Assembly (NCBI GenBank): GCA_938091425.1
Contig: CALKHC010000140.1
Location: 1-40,765, forward strand
Direction: 5' to 3'
Length of the DNA stretch: 40,765 nt
From: an uncultured Luminiphilus sp.
GTDB lineage: Bacteria; Pseudomonadota; Gammaproteobacteria; Pseudomonadales; Halieaceae
Within the stretch, counting starts at the first letter, position 1, and each line of letters opens with the position of its first letter. Below the pieces are notes generated by a model that saw nothing but the letters and a program-made list of their open reading frames with translations, did no database searches and had not been told where the DNA came from. Position numbers and translations under genes: made by a program. Shown here piece after piece: positions 25,359 through 34,048 of the stretch.

Positions 25359-27242
25359 ATGTTTCGTTTGTATCAAGGAAGATTGCAATCGTTTGCAATG
25401 AGAACTGGCTCCGCCTATCGAGCACTTTGGCTCCTCGTGGCGGTGCTGCTGGTGTCCTGCGACAAGACCGCAGACGAACCCGCGTCGCCGGTTGTTAACG
25501 CGCCACCGATATCCGCCGAGCAGCAGCGACTGGAGGATTTTTTTGCGGCGACCTGGGAGGCTGATCTGGCCCGATACCCGGCCAGCGCCAGCTACCTCGG
25601 CATCAAAGATCAACAGGATCAGTGGAACGACGTATCAGAATCCTTTCAGCTCGAATCACTTGAGCTGACCCGGCAACGTCTGGCATTTCTCGAAGGTATC
25701 GACACCACCCAACTCTCGCCCGCGCGACAGCTTTCCTACCGCCTGTATCGGCTCGACCTAGAGCGCACGTTGGCTGGCGCCGCATTCCGGCACCATCGTT
25801 ATGTGATCCATCAGTTCCGCGGCCCCCATACCAGCCCGATCAGCCTGCTGGTCAATGTGCACACGATTGATTCTGAACAGGATGCCGAGGACTACATCGC
25901 CCGGCTGAACAACCTGCCCGACTATTTTGATGGCGTGATCGAGCAGATCCAGATCCGTATGGATAAAGGTCTGTATTTGGTCGACTGGATGATCCCGCAA
26001 ATTGTGGAGTCCGCCGGCAATGTGCTGGTGGGTGCGCCCTTTGATCAATCGGATTCGCCCTCGGTGATCTGGGCCGACTTCAACGACAAGCTCGCCGCGC
26101 TCAAGGTTGAGCCTGCCATCGCAGACCAATTGCAAGAGGCCGCGCGGCAAGCCTTGTTGACTGCGGTTAAGCCTGCGTACGAGCGCCTGATGGCGGCCGT
26201 TCAATCTCAACAGGCAGCGGCGCCCCGAGAGGACGGGGTGTGGCGATTCCCCGACGGCGATGCTTTTTACGCCAACCGGTTGCGAGATTTCACGACCACT
26301 AATCTGACCCCCGAAGCCATTCATCAAGCCGGGCTTGCCAATGTAGAGCGGCTACATCAGGAGATGCGCGCCGTTATGGCCGAGCTGGGCGAAGAGGGTG
26401 AGTTGTCTGCATTTCTTGATCAGGTCCGCAATGATGAGTCTTTGCGTTACGACAACACAGAGGTGGGACGGTTGGCGTATCTGGACGCTGCCCGCACCGC
26501 AATCGACAGGATGGCGGAGCGCCTACCCGACTATTTTGGTTTGCTGCCGCAATCGGACTTGATCGTCAAACGGGTTGAAGCCTACCGCGAACAATCTGCG
26601 GGAAAAGCGTTCTACCAGAGTCCTCCTCCAGATGGCTCTCGCCCCGGCATTTACTACGCCAATCTCTACGACATGAACTCCATGCCGACTACTGACCTCG
26701 AAGCGCTGGCGTTTCACGAGGGGTTACCGGGGCACCACCTGCAGCTGTCGATTGCAGCAGAGCTGGGCGATGTCCCAGATTTCCAGCGCTACACCCGCTT
26801 TACCGCCTTCAGCGAAGGGTGGGGCCTGTACTCGGAGTATCTCGCGAAAGAAATGGGCTTTTATCAGGACCCTTATTCCAACTTTGGCCGACTGGCGATG
26901 GAATTGTGGCGCGCCGCCCGTCTGGTGGTCGATACTGGTTTGCACCATAAGCAATGGACCCGAGAGCAAGCAGTGGCCTACCTTGTGGCCAATACACCGA
27001 ATGCCGAGTATGACTGCCAGCGAGCGATCGAGCGCTACATCGCGATGCCCGGACAGGCGACAGCCTACATGATCGGCAAATTGCGGATCGTCGAGCTCCG
27101 CGAGATGGCGCAGGAAGCCTTGGGCGAGCAGTTTAATATTCGGGCCTTTCACGACACGGTGCTCGGCTCAGGTGCGGTCCCGCTGGATCAGCTCGAGGCC
27201 AATGTACAGGGTTTGATTCAGCGAACGCTCGCGAGTCGCTGA
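25359..27242 (+). CDS. DUF885 family lipoprotein, predicted metallopeptidase
   Basis: 627-residue DUF885 protein. The lipoprotein signal sequence ends in lipobox LVSC with Cys at residue 34, so it should sit in the cell envelope. The family's zinc motif is FHEGLPGHHLQ (HExxxxH-like, His 453, Glu 454, His 459/460), followed by FSEGWGLYSEYLAKEMG with a further Glu. TPNAEYDCQRAIERYIAMPGQATAYMIGK near the C-terminus is also typical. Substrates of the family are not established; peptide hydrolysis is presumed. Start ATG 25359 has AAGGAA at 25346-25351; the frame is open back to 25224 without a signal-like start. Confidence 0.9.
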   Translation: MFRLYQGRLQSFAMRTGSAYRALWLLVAVLLVSCDKTADEPASPVVNAPPISAEQQRLEDFFAATWEADLARYPASASYLGIKDQQDQWNDVSESFQLESLELTRQRLAFLEGIDTTQLSPARQLSYRLYRLDLERTLAGAAFRHHRYVIHQFRGPHTSPISLLVNVHTIDSEQDAEDYIARLNNLPDYFDGVIEQIQIRMDKGLYLVDWMIPQIVESAGNVLVGAPFDQSDSPSVIWADFNDKLAALKVEPAIADQLQEAARQALLTAVKPAYERLMAAVQSQQAAAPREDGVWRFPDGDAFYANRLRDFTTTNLTPEAIHQAGLANVERLHQEMRAVMAELGEEGELSAFLDQVRNDESLRYDNTEVGRLAYLDAARTAIDRMAERLPDYFGLLPQSDLIVKRVEAYREQSAGKAFYQSPPPDGSRPGIYYANLYDMNSMPTTDLEALAFHEGLPGHHLQLSIAAELGDVPDFQRYTRFTAFSEGWGLYSEYLAKEMGFYQDPYSNFGRLAMELWRAARLVVDTGLHHKQWTREQAVAYLVANTPNAEYDCQRAIERYIAMPGQATAYMIGKLRIVELREMAQEALGEQFNIRAFHDTVLGSGAVPLDQLEANVQGLIQRTLASR

Positions 27243-27462
27243 GCGATCCGTGATCGCCGGCGGAGCTGCCCCCCCGCTGGCACGCAATCCAAGGTCAAAG
27301 CCAGATGCGGCCCTCTGTGCCATGAGGCCTCCGGTTGTTTTCGAGTCGTGACTTTATAAATCGGAAAAAGCGATTGCTTTTACCTAAACAATCAGCTTTC
27401 CAATTTGCGATAGGGGTGAGTAAATGTGGGCTGGAGTAACTGTTTCTAAAGAGGACAGCTCA

Positions 27463-29724
27463 ATGAAATTAACACTATTAAAGACAGCGGTTGCGCACAC
27501 TGCGATGGCGGCGGCCTTGGTGGCGTTGCCTGTGATGGACTCAATGGCGCGTAGCACGCCTAAAAGCACTCAGGCGTGGTGGCCTACCAGCCTGGATCTG
27601 ACGCCCTTGCGTCAAAATGAGCGCAGCACCAACCCGCTCGGAGCGGATTTTGACTACGCGGCAGAGTTCGCGCGGTTGGACCTAGAGGCACTGAAAGCGG
27701 ATATCAATGACACGCTGACCACCTCACAGCCTTGGTGGCCTGCAGACTATGGAAATTACGGTCCGTTTTTTGTTCGCATGGCCTGGCACAGTGCGGGTAC
27801 TTACCGCACCTCGGATGGTCGTGGTGGCGCCGATGGCGGCCAGCAGCGCTTTGAGCCGCTGAACAGCTGGCCTGACAATGGCAACCTCGACAAGGCGCGG
27901 CGGTTGCTGTGGCCAATCAAGCAACAGTATGGCAATCAAATTTCCTGGGCCGATCTAATGGTGCTCGCCGGTAATGTGGCAATGGAAAATATGGGCTTTA
28001 AAACCTTCGGTTTTGCCGGTGGCCGCGCGGACGATTGGGAACCCGAGTGGGTGTACTGGGGTCCCGAGGCTAAGATGCTGGCCGATGAGCGCTATGCCGA
28101 AGGTCGTCAGCTCCGAAACGGCCTCGCGGCGGTGCAGATGGGTTTAATTTACGTAAACCCCGAAGGTCCCAACGGCAACCCTGACCCGGTGCTCGCCGCA
28201 CATGATATTCGCGAGACCTTTGGTCGTATGGCGATGAATGACGAAGAGACGGTAGCGTTGATTGCGGGTGGTCACTCCTTTGGCAAGGCCCACGGTGCGC
28301 ACAAGCCCGGTGACTGTGTCGGTCCTGAGCCGACTGGCGAAGTGATTGGAGAGCAGGGTTTCGGCTGGAAGAATAGCTGTGGCAAAGGCTACGCTGAAGA
28401 CACCGTGACGTCTGGCCTTGAGGGTGCGTGGACCGCAACACCTACTCAGTGGTCGATGATGTATCTGGCGAACTTGTTTGCCTATGAGTGGGAGCAGACT
28501 CGCAGTCCGGCGGGCGCGCTGCAGTGGCAGCCCAAAGACGGGGCAGCGGCGGGTACCGTTCCCGACGCCCATCTTGAGGGAGTGAGCCATGCGCCGGTCA
28601 TGTTTACAACCGACCTGTCGCTCAAGTTTGACCCCAGCTATCGCGAGATCTCCCAGCGATTCCTTCAGAACCCAGAAGAGTTCGAGCTGGCATTTGCCAA
28701 GGCCTGGTTCAAGCTGACTCACCGTGATATGGGTCCGAAGATCCGTTACCTGGGTGATGATGTGCCCGCAGAGACCTTGGCCTGGCAGGATCCGCTCCCC
28801 GAACGAGACTACAAGTTGATCAGCGATCGGGATGTGCGCAAGCTGGAGACGGCGATTGCTGCGAGTGGGCTCACCAACACACAGCTGGTGAGCACCGCGT
28901 GGGCCTCGGCCTCTACGTATCGCGGCACGGATATGCGTGGCGGTGCCAACGGCGCCCGTATTCGTCTGACGCCCCAGAGTCAGTGGGCGATTAACAATCC
29001 TGACGCGCTGGCTGATGCGATAACGGTGCTGGAAGAGGTGCAGGACGAATTCAACAGCGGCTTGTCCCGCGGCAAGGAGGTGTCACTTGCTGATGTCATC
29101 GTGCTCGCTGGTAACGTCGGTGTTGAGCAGGCAGCCGAAGAGTTCGGAGTGGAGGTCTCGATCCCCTTTACACCCGGACGTGTTGATGCAATTGAGGGAT
29201 CCGTGAATGACGCCTCGTGGTCGGTTATGGAGCCGCGTCATGACGGTTTTCGTAACTACATGGCAGACCTCGGCTTCATGACGCCCTCGCAGGCGCTCAT
29301 CGATAAGGCAGACATGCTTAATCTGACGGTGTCTGAAATGACGGTTCTGTTGGGCGGGCTGCGCGCGATGAACGCCAACGCCGACGGCAGTGATCGGGGT
29401 GTGCTGACTGATCGTCCCGGCGTATTGAGTAACGACTTCTTTGTTAACCTGCTCGATATGAACACCGCTTGGGGCCCCTCTTCAGAGGCCTATGTATTTG
29501 AAGGTCGTGATCGCCAGACAGGCGACCTCAAATGGACTGCGACTGAGTTTGATCTGGTATTCGGGTCAAACTCCGAGCTTCGCGCGGTGGTCGAGTTCTA
29601 CGCGTTCGACGAGAGTCGACAGCGGTTTATCAAGGATTTCGCCAGTGCCTGGACCAAGGTGATGGATGCAGATCGCTTTGATATCGAAGATTCTGGCAAT
29701 GTTGTTGTGAGCGTGGCGCAGTAG
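27463..29724 (+). CDS. katG: Catalase-peroxidase with signal peptide (periplasmic-type KatG)
   Basis: Bifunctional haem catalase-peroxidase, about 753 residues in two tandem peroxidase-like halves. From the ATG at 27463 the first 29 residues are a signal peptide ([10 protein letters not shown]..., hydrophobic core, cleavage after SMA), so export to the periplasm is predicted, as for KatP-type enzymes. Distal site [11 protein letters not shown] gives Arg105, Trp108 and His109. The Met-Tyr-Trp cross-link residues are Trp108, Tyr230 (LIYVNPEG) and Met256 (RMAMND), and the proximal His is 271 ([10 protein letters not shown]). All key residues are intact. AAAGAGGA lies 7 bases before this start. 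Another ATG at 27424 also has a good site (AGGGGTG) and would add 13 residues before the signal. OxyR control is plausible but no clear site was found. Confidence 0.95.
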   Translation: MKLTLLKTAVAHTAMAAALVALPVMDSMARSTPKSTQAWWPTSLDLTPLRQNERSTNPLGADFDYAAEFARLDLEALKADINDTLTTSQPWWPADYGNYGPFFVRMAWHSAGTYRTSDGRGGADGGQQRFEPLNSWPDNGNLDKARRLLWPIKQQYGNQISWADLMVLAGNVAMENMGFKTFGFAGGRADDWEPEWVYWGPEAKMLADERYAEGRQLRNGLAAVQMGLIYVNPEGPNGNPDPVLAAHDIRETFGRMAMNDEETVALIAGGHSFGKAHGAHKPGDCVGPEPTGEVIGEQGFGWKNSCGKGYAEDTVTSGLEGAWTATPTQWSMMYLANLFAYEWEQTRSPAGALQWQPKDGAAAGTVPDAHLEGVSHAPVMFTTDLSLKFDPSYREISQRFLQNPEEFELAFAKAWFKLTHRDMGPKIRYLGDDVPAETLAWQDPLPERDYKLISDRDVRKLETAIAASGLTNTQLVSTAWASASTYRGTDMRGGANGARIRLTPQSQWAINNPDALADAITVLEEVQDEFNSGLSRGKEVSLADVIVLAGNVGVEQAAEEFGVEVSIPFTPGRVDAIEGSVNDASWSVMEPRHDGFRNYMADLGFMTPSQALIDKADMLNLTVSEMTVLLGGLRAMNANADGSDRGVLTDRPGVLSNDFFVNLLDMNTAWGPSSEAYVFEGRDRQTGDLKWTATEFDLVFGSNSELRAVVEFYAFDESRQRFIKDFASAWTKVMDADRFDIEDSGNVVVSVAQ

Positions 29725-29748
29725 CGGTTCGCTCCAAGAGCTACCAGC

Positions 29749-29776
29749 AAAAAGCCCCGCAGATGCGGGGCTTTTT
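29749..29776. terminator. Bidirectional rho-independent terminator
   Basis: Perfect 12-bp inverted repeat AAAAAGCCCCGC / GCGGGGCTTTTT with loop AGAT. It gives a GC stem followed by a T-run on both strands, ending katG (plus) and the OsmC-family gene (minus, stop at 29795). Confidence 0.95.
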
Positions 29777-29794
29777 GGTTTGTGAGGAACCGAT

Positions 29795-30238
29795 TCAGTG
29801 AGATTGACGGGTAATGTCCACGTTGAGTGTCACCGTTGCATTAAGTGAATTGGTGATCAGACAAGCGTCCTCGGCTTTTTTTAGTATCCGCAGCACTCTC
29901 TTTTCTTCCATATCCTCTGGAACGCTAATGCGCACAGCCAATTGGATCGTAGTGAATTGGGTGGCGCGGTCGATGCGCTCCAGTGTGCCTGTGGCATCGC
30001 AGTCGAGTGCGTGCCAGGTAATCTGGGACGGCCCGGCCATCGCTCGAAATGTCAGTACGAAGCAGTCAGCGACTGCGGCGATGAGCAAGGCTTCAGGAGA
30101 CCATTGATCGCCGGGGCCACCGAACTCACGCGGCACATCAGTGGTCAGGTCTTCCAGACCCTGACTGGAAACAAGTACCTGGGATTGGTCCGCATTGGCG
30201 GTAGCGACACAACGATAGTGGTGGGGAAAATCCTGCAT
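29795..30238 (-). CDS. OsmC/Ohr family protein
   Basis: OsmC-family thiol peroxidase or related protein, 147 residues. The two redox Cys are present: Cys59 in SPEALLIAAVADCF and Cys126 in EDACLITNSL, the two signature blocks of the family. These proteins reduce organic hydroperoxides with a catalytic Cys pair in the cytoplasm. Which subfamily (OsmC, Ohr or YhfA-like) is not clear. It converges on katG and shares its terminator, which groups two peroxide-defence genes. It lies 105 bases downstream of imuA on the same strand and might be partly co-transcribed. Confidence 0.9.
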   Translation of the reverse strand: MQDFPHHYRCVATANADQSQVLVSSQGLEDLTTDVPREFGGPGDQWSPEALLIAAVADCFVLTFRAMAGPSQITWHALDCDATGTLERIDRATQFTTIQLAVRISVPEDMEEKRVLRILKKAEDACLITNSLNATVTLNVDITRQSH

Positions 30239-30343
30239 GGCAGCTTTGGGGTAGTCAGAAGCGGGCGCAAGGATAGCCGCTCCGTTATCCGGACGCTATA
30301 CCGAAATCAACGAAGCGCGGATCCGAATGAGTCCCGTGTCAGT

Positions 30344-31120
30344 TCAGGCAGAGGGCCGAAAACCGGGTGATGTCCCGAGGGTTTCTGAGGGTTCCAGCGA
30401 TGTCCAAACCGGTGCGGTATCGGGCAGTGAGTCATCTGTGGGCAGGGAAATGGTCGGGCTCTGACGTCCGCCACGTTGTTTGAGAATCTTGATTTGCCGG
30501 TAACCATCGATATGGATTTTCAGGCTGGCGGGGGAGGCTTGCTCCAGTGTTTCAGAAGAGCGAAACAGAATGGCCGGCGTGCCATGACTGGCTGCTGCCA
30601 GCTGTATTTTGCGCAGCTCCGCATAGCGATAATCCGTGGCACCCAGCCAGGCAAATACGGCACTGCAAGTGCTGCTTTGCAAGGCCTGCTCGGTTGACCA
30701 CAGCACCTCATCGCGACTCTTGGGGTGTACCAGCATGATTTCCTGAAGATCGATCCCTTCGCCCGCGAGGAGTGGGGCGTAGGGGGTATAGGGTGGATCA
30801 ATGAACACCTGCCAACGGCCCTGACCGGATAATTGCTTCATCATGGGCATGAACACGCCCATGGCATCCAGTCCACACTGGTCGCTGATGACTTCGATGC
30901 AGCCGCCGACAGGCCAGCCTCTGTTATACAGTTGTGTATCCAGCACATCGAAACCCGTTCTGACACCGGAAAAGGTGTGGGCATCGCGATTGGCGGCGGT
31001 GGCATCCGGGTGGAGGAAAACACGCTGCTGTTGACCCAGACCAGACGGATCCATACCGTGTTGGTCCATACCTCTCCAGGTGTCGGCGCGACGGAAAATA
31101 TCTTCAAGTAGATAATTCAT
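30344..31120 (-). CDS. imuA: ImuA, SOS translesion synthesis protein
   Basis: RecA/SulA-like protein of the ImuA-ImuB-DnaE2 mutasome, 258 residues. HTFSGVRTGFDVLDTQLYNRGWPVGGCIEVISDQCG is the family's degenerate P-loop region; it lacks a canonical GKT. FIDPPYTPYAPLL and the VFAWLGATDYRYAELRKIQLAA segment also fit. Start ATG 31120 has a good AGGAGT 5 bases upstream (31126-31131). That contrasts with the near-leaderless imuB and dnaE2. The LexA box lies about 84 bases upstream at 31204-31223. The downstream neighbour is the OsmC-family gene rather than imuB. Confidence 0.92.
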   Translation of the reverse strand: MNYLLEDIFRRADTWRGMDQHGMDPSGLGQQQRVFLHPDATAANRDAHTFSGVRTGFDVLDTQLYNRGWPVGGCIEVISDQCGLDAMGVFMPMMKQLSGQGRWQVFIDPPYTPYAPLLAGEGIDLQEIMLVHPKSRDEVLWSTEQALQSSTCSAVFAWLGATDYRYAELRKIQLAAASHGTPAILFRSSETLEQASPASLKIHIDGYRQIKILKQRGGRQSPTISLPTDDSLPDTAPVWTSLEPSETLGTSPGFRPSA

Positions 31121-31203
31121 GATGCACTCCTATTTCATATTGCTGCGCCGAATCACCCTCGCCGACGGTTGGCGTGCTGATGAGAAAGCGGCAGCAGCAA
31201 AAA

Positions 31204-31223
31204 TACTGTATAAATAGACAGTA
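31204..31223. promoter_or_regulatory. LexA (SOS) box between imuA and MFS gene
   Basis: TACTGTATAAATAGACAGTA, exact CTGT-N8-ACAG. It shares 22 of 23 bases around the core with the dnaE2 box. It is 84 bases before imuA and only 8 bases before the ATG of the divergent MFS gene, so it should repress both. Confidence 0.93.
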
Positions 31224-31230
31224 TTTGAGC

Positions 31231-32493
31231 ATGACCAAAAAAGCAAGTGAGGATTTTTCGGACTGTCGTGAAACACGACAGGTCCATCGATCTGCGCTGT
31301 CAGACCCGCGCTTTCGACGCTATTACCCCGCAAGCTGGTTCTCGAGCCTCGGTGCCTGGTTACTCAGATTTTTGCTGGGATGGAGCGCCTGGGATCTGAC
31401 TCACTCCGCCACCTGGGTGGGGATTGTGGGTGCCTTGATGTTGGCACCGGCGCTGTTGTTATCGCCCTGGTTCGGGATTCTGTCTGACAGGGTGAATCCG
31501 CGTGAGGGGCTGCGGTTGTCGATGGTGATTCACAGCGTTATCACGCTGACCGGCACCCTCGCGACCTGGCTGGGTTGGTATGACCGCGCGGCGTTGCTGG
31601 CGCTCGCGGCGACCTTGGGCGTGGCTACCTCACTGCACTCACCAATGCGACTGGCCCTCGTGCCGTTACTGGTGGCGCGCGAGGCGTTACCCAGCGCGGT
31701 GGGATATTCCGCTATGTCTTTCAATGTTGCCCGCATGGTAGGGCCCGCCCTCGGTGCGGCGTTGGTTGCCCAGGTGAACGTCAGCGCTGCCTGGTTGACC
31801 GCAACGTTGATGTTCATGGTGTCGTTTTGGGGTTTGTCCCGATTGACGATCGAGCGGGATACACCTGCGGCGCCACCGAGCTCTTTCGCGGACCAGTTGG
31901 TTGCAGGCTTTCGCCATTTGTTGGGCCGATCTGACCTCAGACTGTTATTGGCACTGACGGCGCTTAATGGCCTGCTGGGCCGCACCATTATCGAGTTGCT
32001 TCCCGCACTCTCAGGGCAGGTGTTGCGTGGTGGATCCGCAGAGCTCGCGGTACTGGTCGCCATGGCAGGTTTGGGTTCTGTGCTGGGTGGCTTGTTAGTC
32101 AGCCGTCAGGCGGCCGATCTGCCGCGCCTGATGGGGCTCGTGTGCGCGGCGATCGCGCTGGCGGGCTTCGCCCTGATCAGTTTGCAGTGGTTTGCGGGCT
32201 TGGTGGGGCTGGCGTTGTGGGTATCAGTGCTCAGTGTCGTCACCACTGTGGCGGGCACCGGTTCGCAAACGCTCATACAGTTGACGGCTAGTCCAGAGTA
32301 TCGCGGTCGTGTGATGAGCGTCTGGACCATGCTGGCCATGGGCGCGCCCGCATTAGGCGCCGCCTTGCTCGGAGCAGGGGTTGATGGGTTTGGATTCAGT
32401 CGCGTCGCGGTATGGACGGGCGGTGTGGGAATTGTTTTGGTTGTCAGTCTCTATGCGCGTCGCTCGCGCGTGCTGGCAGGCAGTGATCCCTGA
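31231..32493 (+). CDS. MFS transporter (DHA3/EntS-like)
   Basis: Major facilitator permease of about 420 residues with 12 predicted helices. DPRFRRYYPASWFSSLGAWLLRFLLGW opens the first helix as in DHA3/EntS-like exporters. ILSDRVNPREGLRLS is the loop 2-3 motif, and EYRGRVMSVWTMLAMGAPALGA matches the conserved C-terminal half. Substrate unknown. Start ATG 31231 (MTKKASEDF) has no Shine-Dalgarno and lies 8 bases after a LexA box, suggesting a leaderless, SOS-controlled message. The frame is open back to 31174 through the box. The last 43 bases overlap the 3' end of holA. Confidence 0.88.
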   Translation: MTKKASEDFSDCRETRQVHRSALSDPRFRRYYPASWFSSLGAWLLRFLLGWSAWDLTHSATWVGIVGALMLAPALLLSPWFGILSDRVNPREGLRLSMVIHSVITLTGTLATWLGWYDRAALLALAATLGVATSLHSPMRLALVPLLVAREALPSAVGYSAMSFNVARMVGPALGAALVAQVNVSAAWLTATLMFMVSFWGLSRLTIERDTPAAPPSSFADQLVAGFRHLLGRSDLRLLLALTALNGLLGRTIIELLPALSGQVLRGGSAELAVLVAMAGLGSVLGGLLVSRQAADLPRLMGLVCAAIALAGFALISLQWFAGLVGLALWVSVLSVVTTVAGTGSQTLIQLTASPEYRGRVMSVWTMLAMGAPALGAALLGAGVDGFGFSRVAVWTGGVGIVLVVSLYARRSRVLAGSDP

Positions 32494-33485
32494 GCCATCA
32501 CGACCACGAGTCGCTCCAATAAACTCCAAGGTTCTCCCTGCATAAAACCTTTGCTGGCCCCATCCGCGTGAAAGCTGAGTGCCTGCATCTCAGCGAGATC
32601 CCGACCGCCCAGCCGGTTCATGGCCGAACGCACCAGCGCCTGCCGATTGCGCCACACGCCACGCTGATTCAGTGCGGTATTGACGGGCGTGCCGCCCGCA
32701 ATTTCCCGCTTTAAATCTGCGAGCAGTCGGACTTCCCGCGAGATGGCCCACAACAACACAGGTGGTTGAATGGCCTCGGCTCGCAGCCCCCGCAATGTTC
32801 GCACGGCTCCCCGACTATCTCCCGACAGCGCCACATCAACCAGCCTGAAGGCGTCGTAGCGAGCGTTATCAGATACGGTGTCTGCTACCAAGTCGGCGGT
32901 GATGGTCTGCTCACCATGGAGCAGGCCCAGTTTCTCGATTTCCTGCGCGGCAGCCAGCAGGTTTCCCTCCAATCGCTCGGCCAGCAGCGTCACGGCATCG
33001 CTGTCTGCAGCGAGTCCAGCAGTTTTCATGCGGGCAGCAATCCAAGCGGGTAACTCAGCCGGAGAGATCGGCCATACGGGAAGGACGACCCCCGCCTGAT
33101 CCAGCGCGACGTGCCATTTGCTCTTCTGCGACTGTTTGTCGATGCGCCCGCTGACGATCAGCAGTACGTCCTCCTGCTCCCCCGCCAGATACTCTTGTAT
33201 GGCCTTGCTACCCTCGGTACCGGGTTTGCCGCTGGGCAGTTGTACCTCGATCAATTTTCGATCGGCAAAAAGCGAAAGCGACCCCGCGGTGTGACCAAGC
33301 TCCAACCAATCGTCTTTGCCAGAGATCGTAATGCGCTGCCGCTCTGAGCAGCCAGCAGCGCGCGCCGCGGCGCGGATGGCATCCGCGCACTCCTGAACAA
33401 TCAGCGGCTCATCGCCTGAAATCAGATAGCAGGGTGCAAGATGTTGTGAGAGATGATCAGCGAGTTGCGGGGGTTTGAGTTGCAT
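32451..33485 (-). CDS. holA: DNA polymerase III subunit delta
   Basis: Clamp-loader delta subunit that opens the beta clamp. About 344 residues, standard. LKPPQLADHLSQHLAPCYLISGDEPLIVQE is the usual N-terminus. LLAAAQEIEKLGLL and ARYDAFRLVDVALSGDSRGAVRTLRGLRAEAIQPPVLLWAISRE are the conserved middle and third domain. Start ATG 33485 overlaps the lptE stop (TGATG). The leuS-lptE-holA order is a gammaproteobacterial constant. The end overlaps the MFS gene on the other strand. Confidence 0.95.
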   Translation of the reverse strand: MQLKPPQLADHLSQHLAPCYLISGDEPLIVQECADAIRAAARAAGCSERQRITISGKDDWLELGHTAGSLSLFADRKLIEVQLPSGKPGTEGSKAIQEYLAGEQEDVLLIVSGRIDKQSQKSKWHVALDQAGVVLPVWPISPAELPAWIAARMKTAGLAADSDAVTLLAERLEGNLLAAAQEIEKLGLLHGEQTITADLVADTVSDNARYDAFRLVDVALSGDSRGAVRTLRGLRAEAIQPPVLLWAISREVRLLADLKREIAGGTPVNTALNQRGVWRNRQALVRSAMNRLGGRDLAEMQALSFHADGASKGFMQGEPWSLLERLVVVMAQGSLPASTRERRA

Positions 33486-34048
33486 CAACGGCCCAGGCTG
33501 TGACTGACGCGACGGGCAATCTGATCGGCGAGATCGCGACGCATCTCTTCGCGAAGTAGGCGGATCTCCTCGGTTTTGCCGACAACGTTTCGGGGGTCAT
33601 TTAGCATCTGACGCGTAACGGTCGCGCGTGCGTCGATCTGATCCGCGTCCGGCTGGTTCAGCGTGAAATCGGCGAACAGCGTGAGTTCGAGTTCTGCCGC
33701 TCTGGCCTGCGCGGTGAGTGAGACATTGCGTTGTGCGAATTGCTCAGGTTGCAGTGTCAGCGTGAGCATGGGGTCGCCTTCTTCCATCAGGGTCAGGCCC
33801 GTGGCGCTCAGCGCTCTGGACACTTCCCGAGTCAGCTCAGATCGGGGCTGGCTGCTGATCAACTGGATAGTCATGCCTTCGAGTTTGGCGCTGCTACTGC
33901 CGGCATCACTCCCTTTGAGTTGGAAGCCGCACCCAACCAGAAACAACAAGCCGGCAAACAAACAGGTCCATTTGGACACGGCTCGGGGGATAGCGCGTGG
34001 GATAACGCTCGGAGTGGTGCTCTGGATAGAGTGGTCGTGGTTGATCAT
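33485..34048 (-). CDS. lptE: LptE, LPS-assembly lipoprotein
   Basis: Outer-membrane lipoprotein that plugs LptD during lipopolysaccharide insertion. Lipobox LVGC with Cys40 is followed by GFQLKG, the family hallmark. The rest is 187 residues of low conservation, including [28 protein letters not shown], which fits LptE. The ATG at 34048 overlaps the leuS stop (ATGA) but gives a long 26-residue segment before the signal core. A GTG at 33979 ([17 protein letters not shown]) would give a more normal signal peptide and may be the real start. Confidence 0.9.
   Translation of the reverse strand: MINHDHSIQSTTPSVIPRAIPRAVSKWTCLFAGLLFLVGCGFQLKGSDAGSSSAKLEGMTIQLISSQPRSELTREVSRALSATGLTLMEEGDPMLTLTLQPEQFAQRNVSLTAQARAAELELTLFADFTLNQPDADQIDARATVTRQMLNDPRNVVGKTEEIRLLREEMRRDLADQIARRVSHSLGR

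Noticed and set aside
27243-27462. OxyR-type operator or clear promoter upstream of katG
   Set aside because: GATTG/CAATC and TATAAA are present, but the OxyR spacing pattern and a matching -35 are not.
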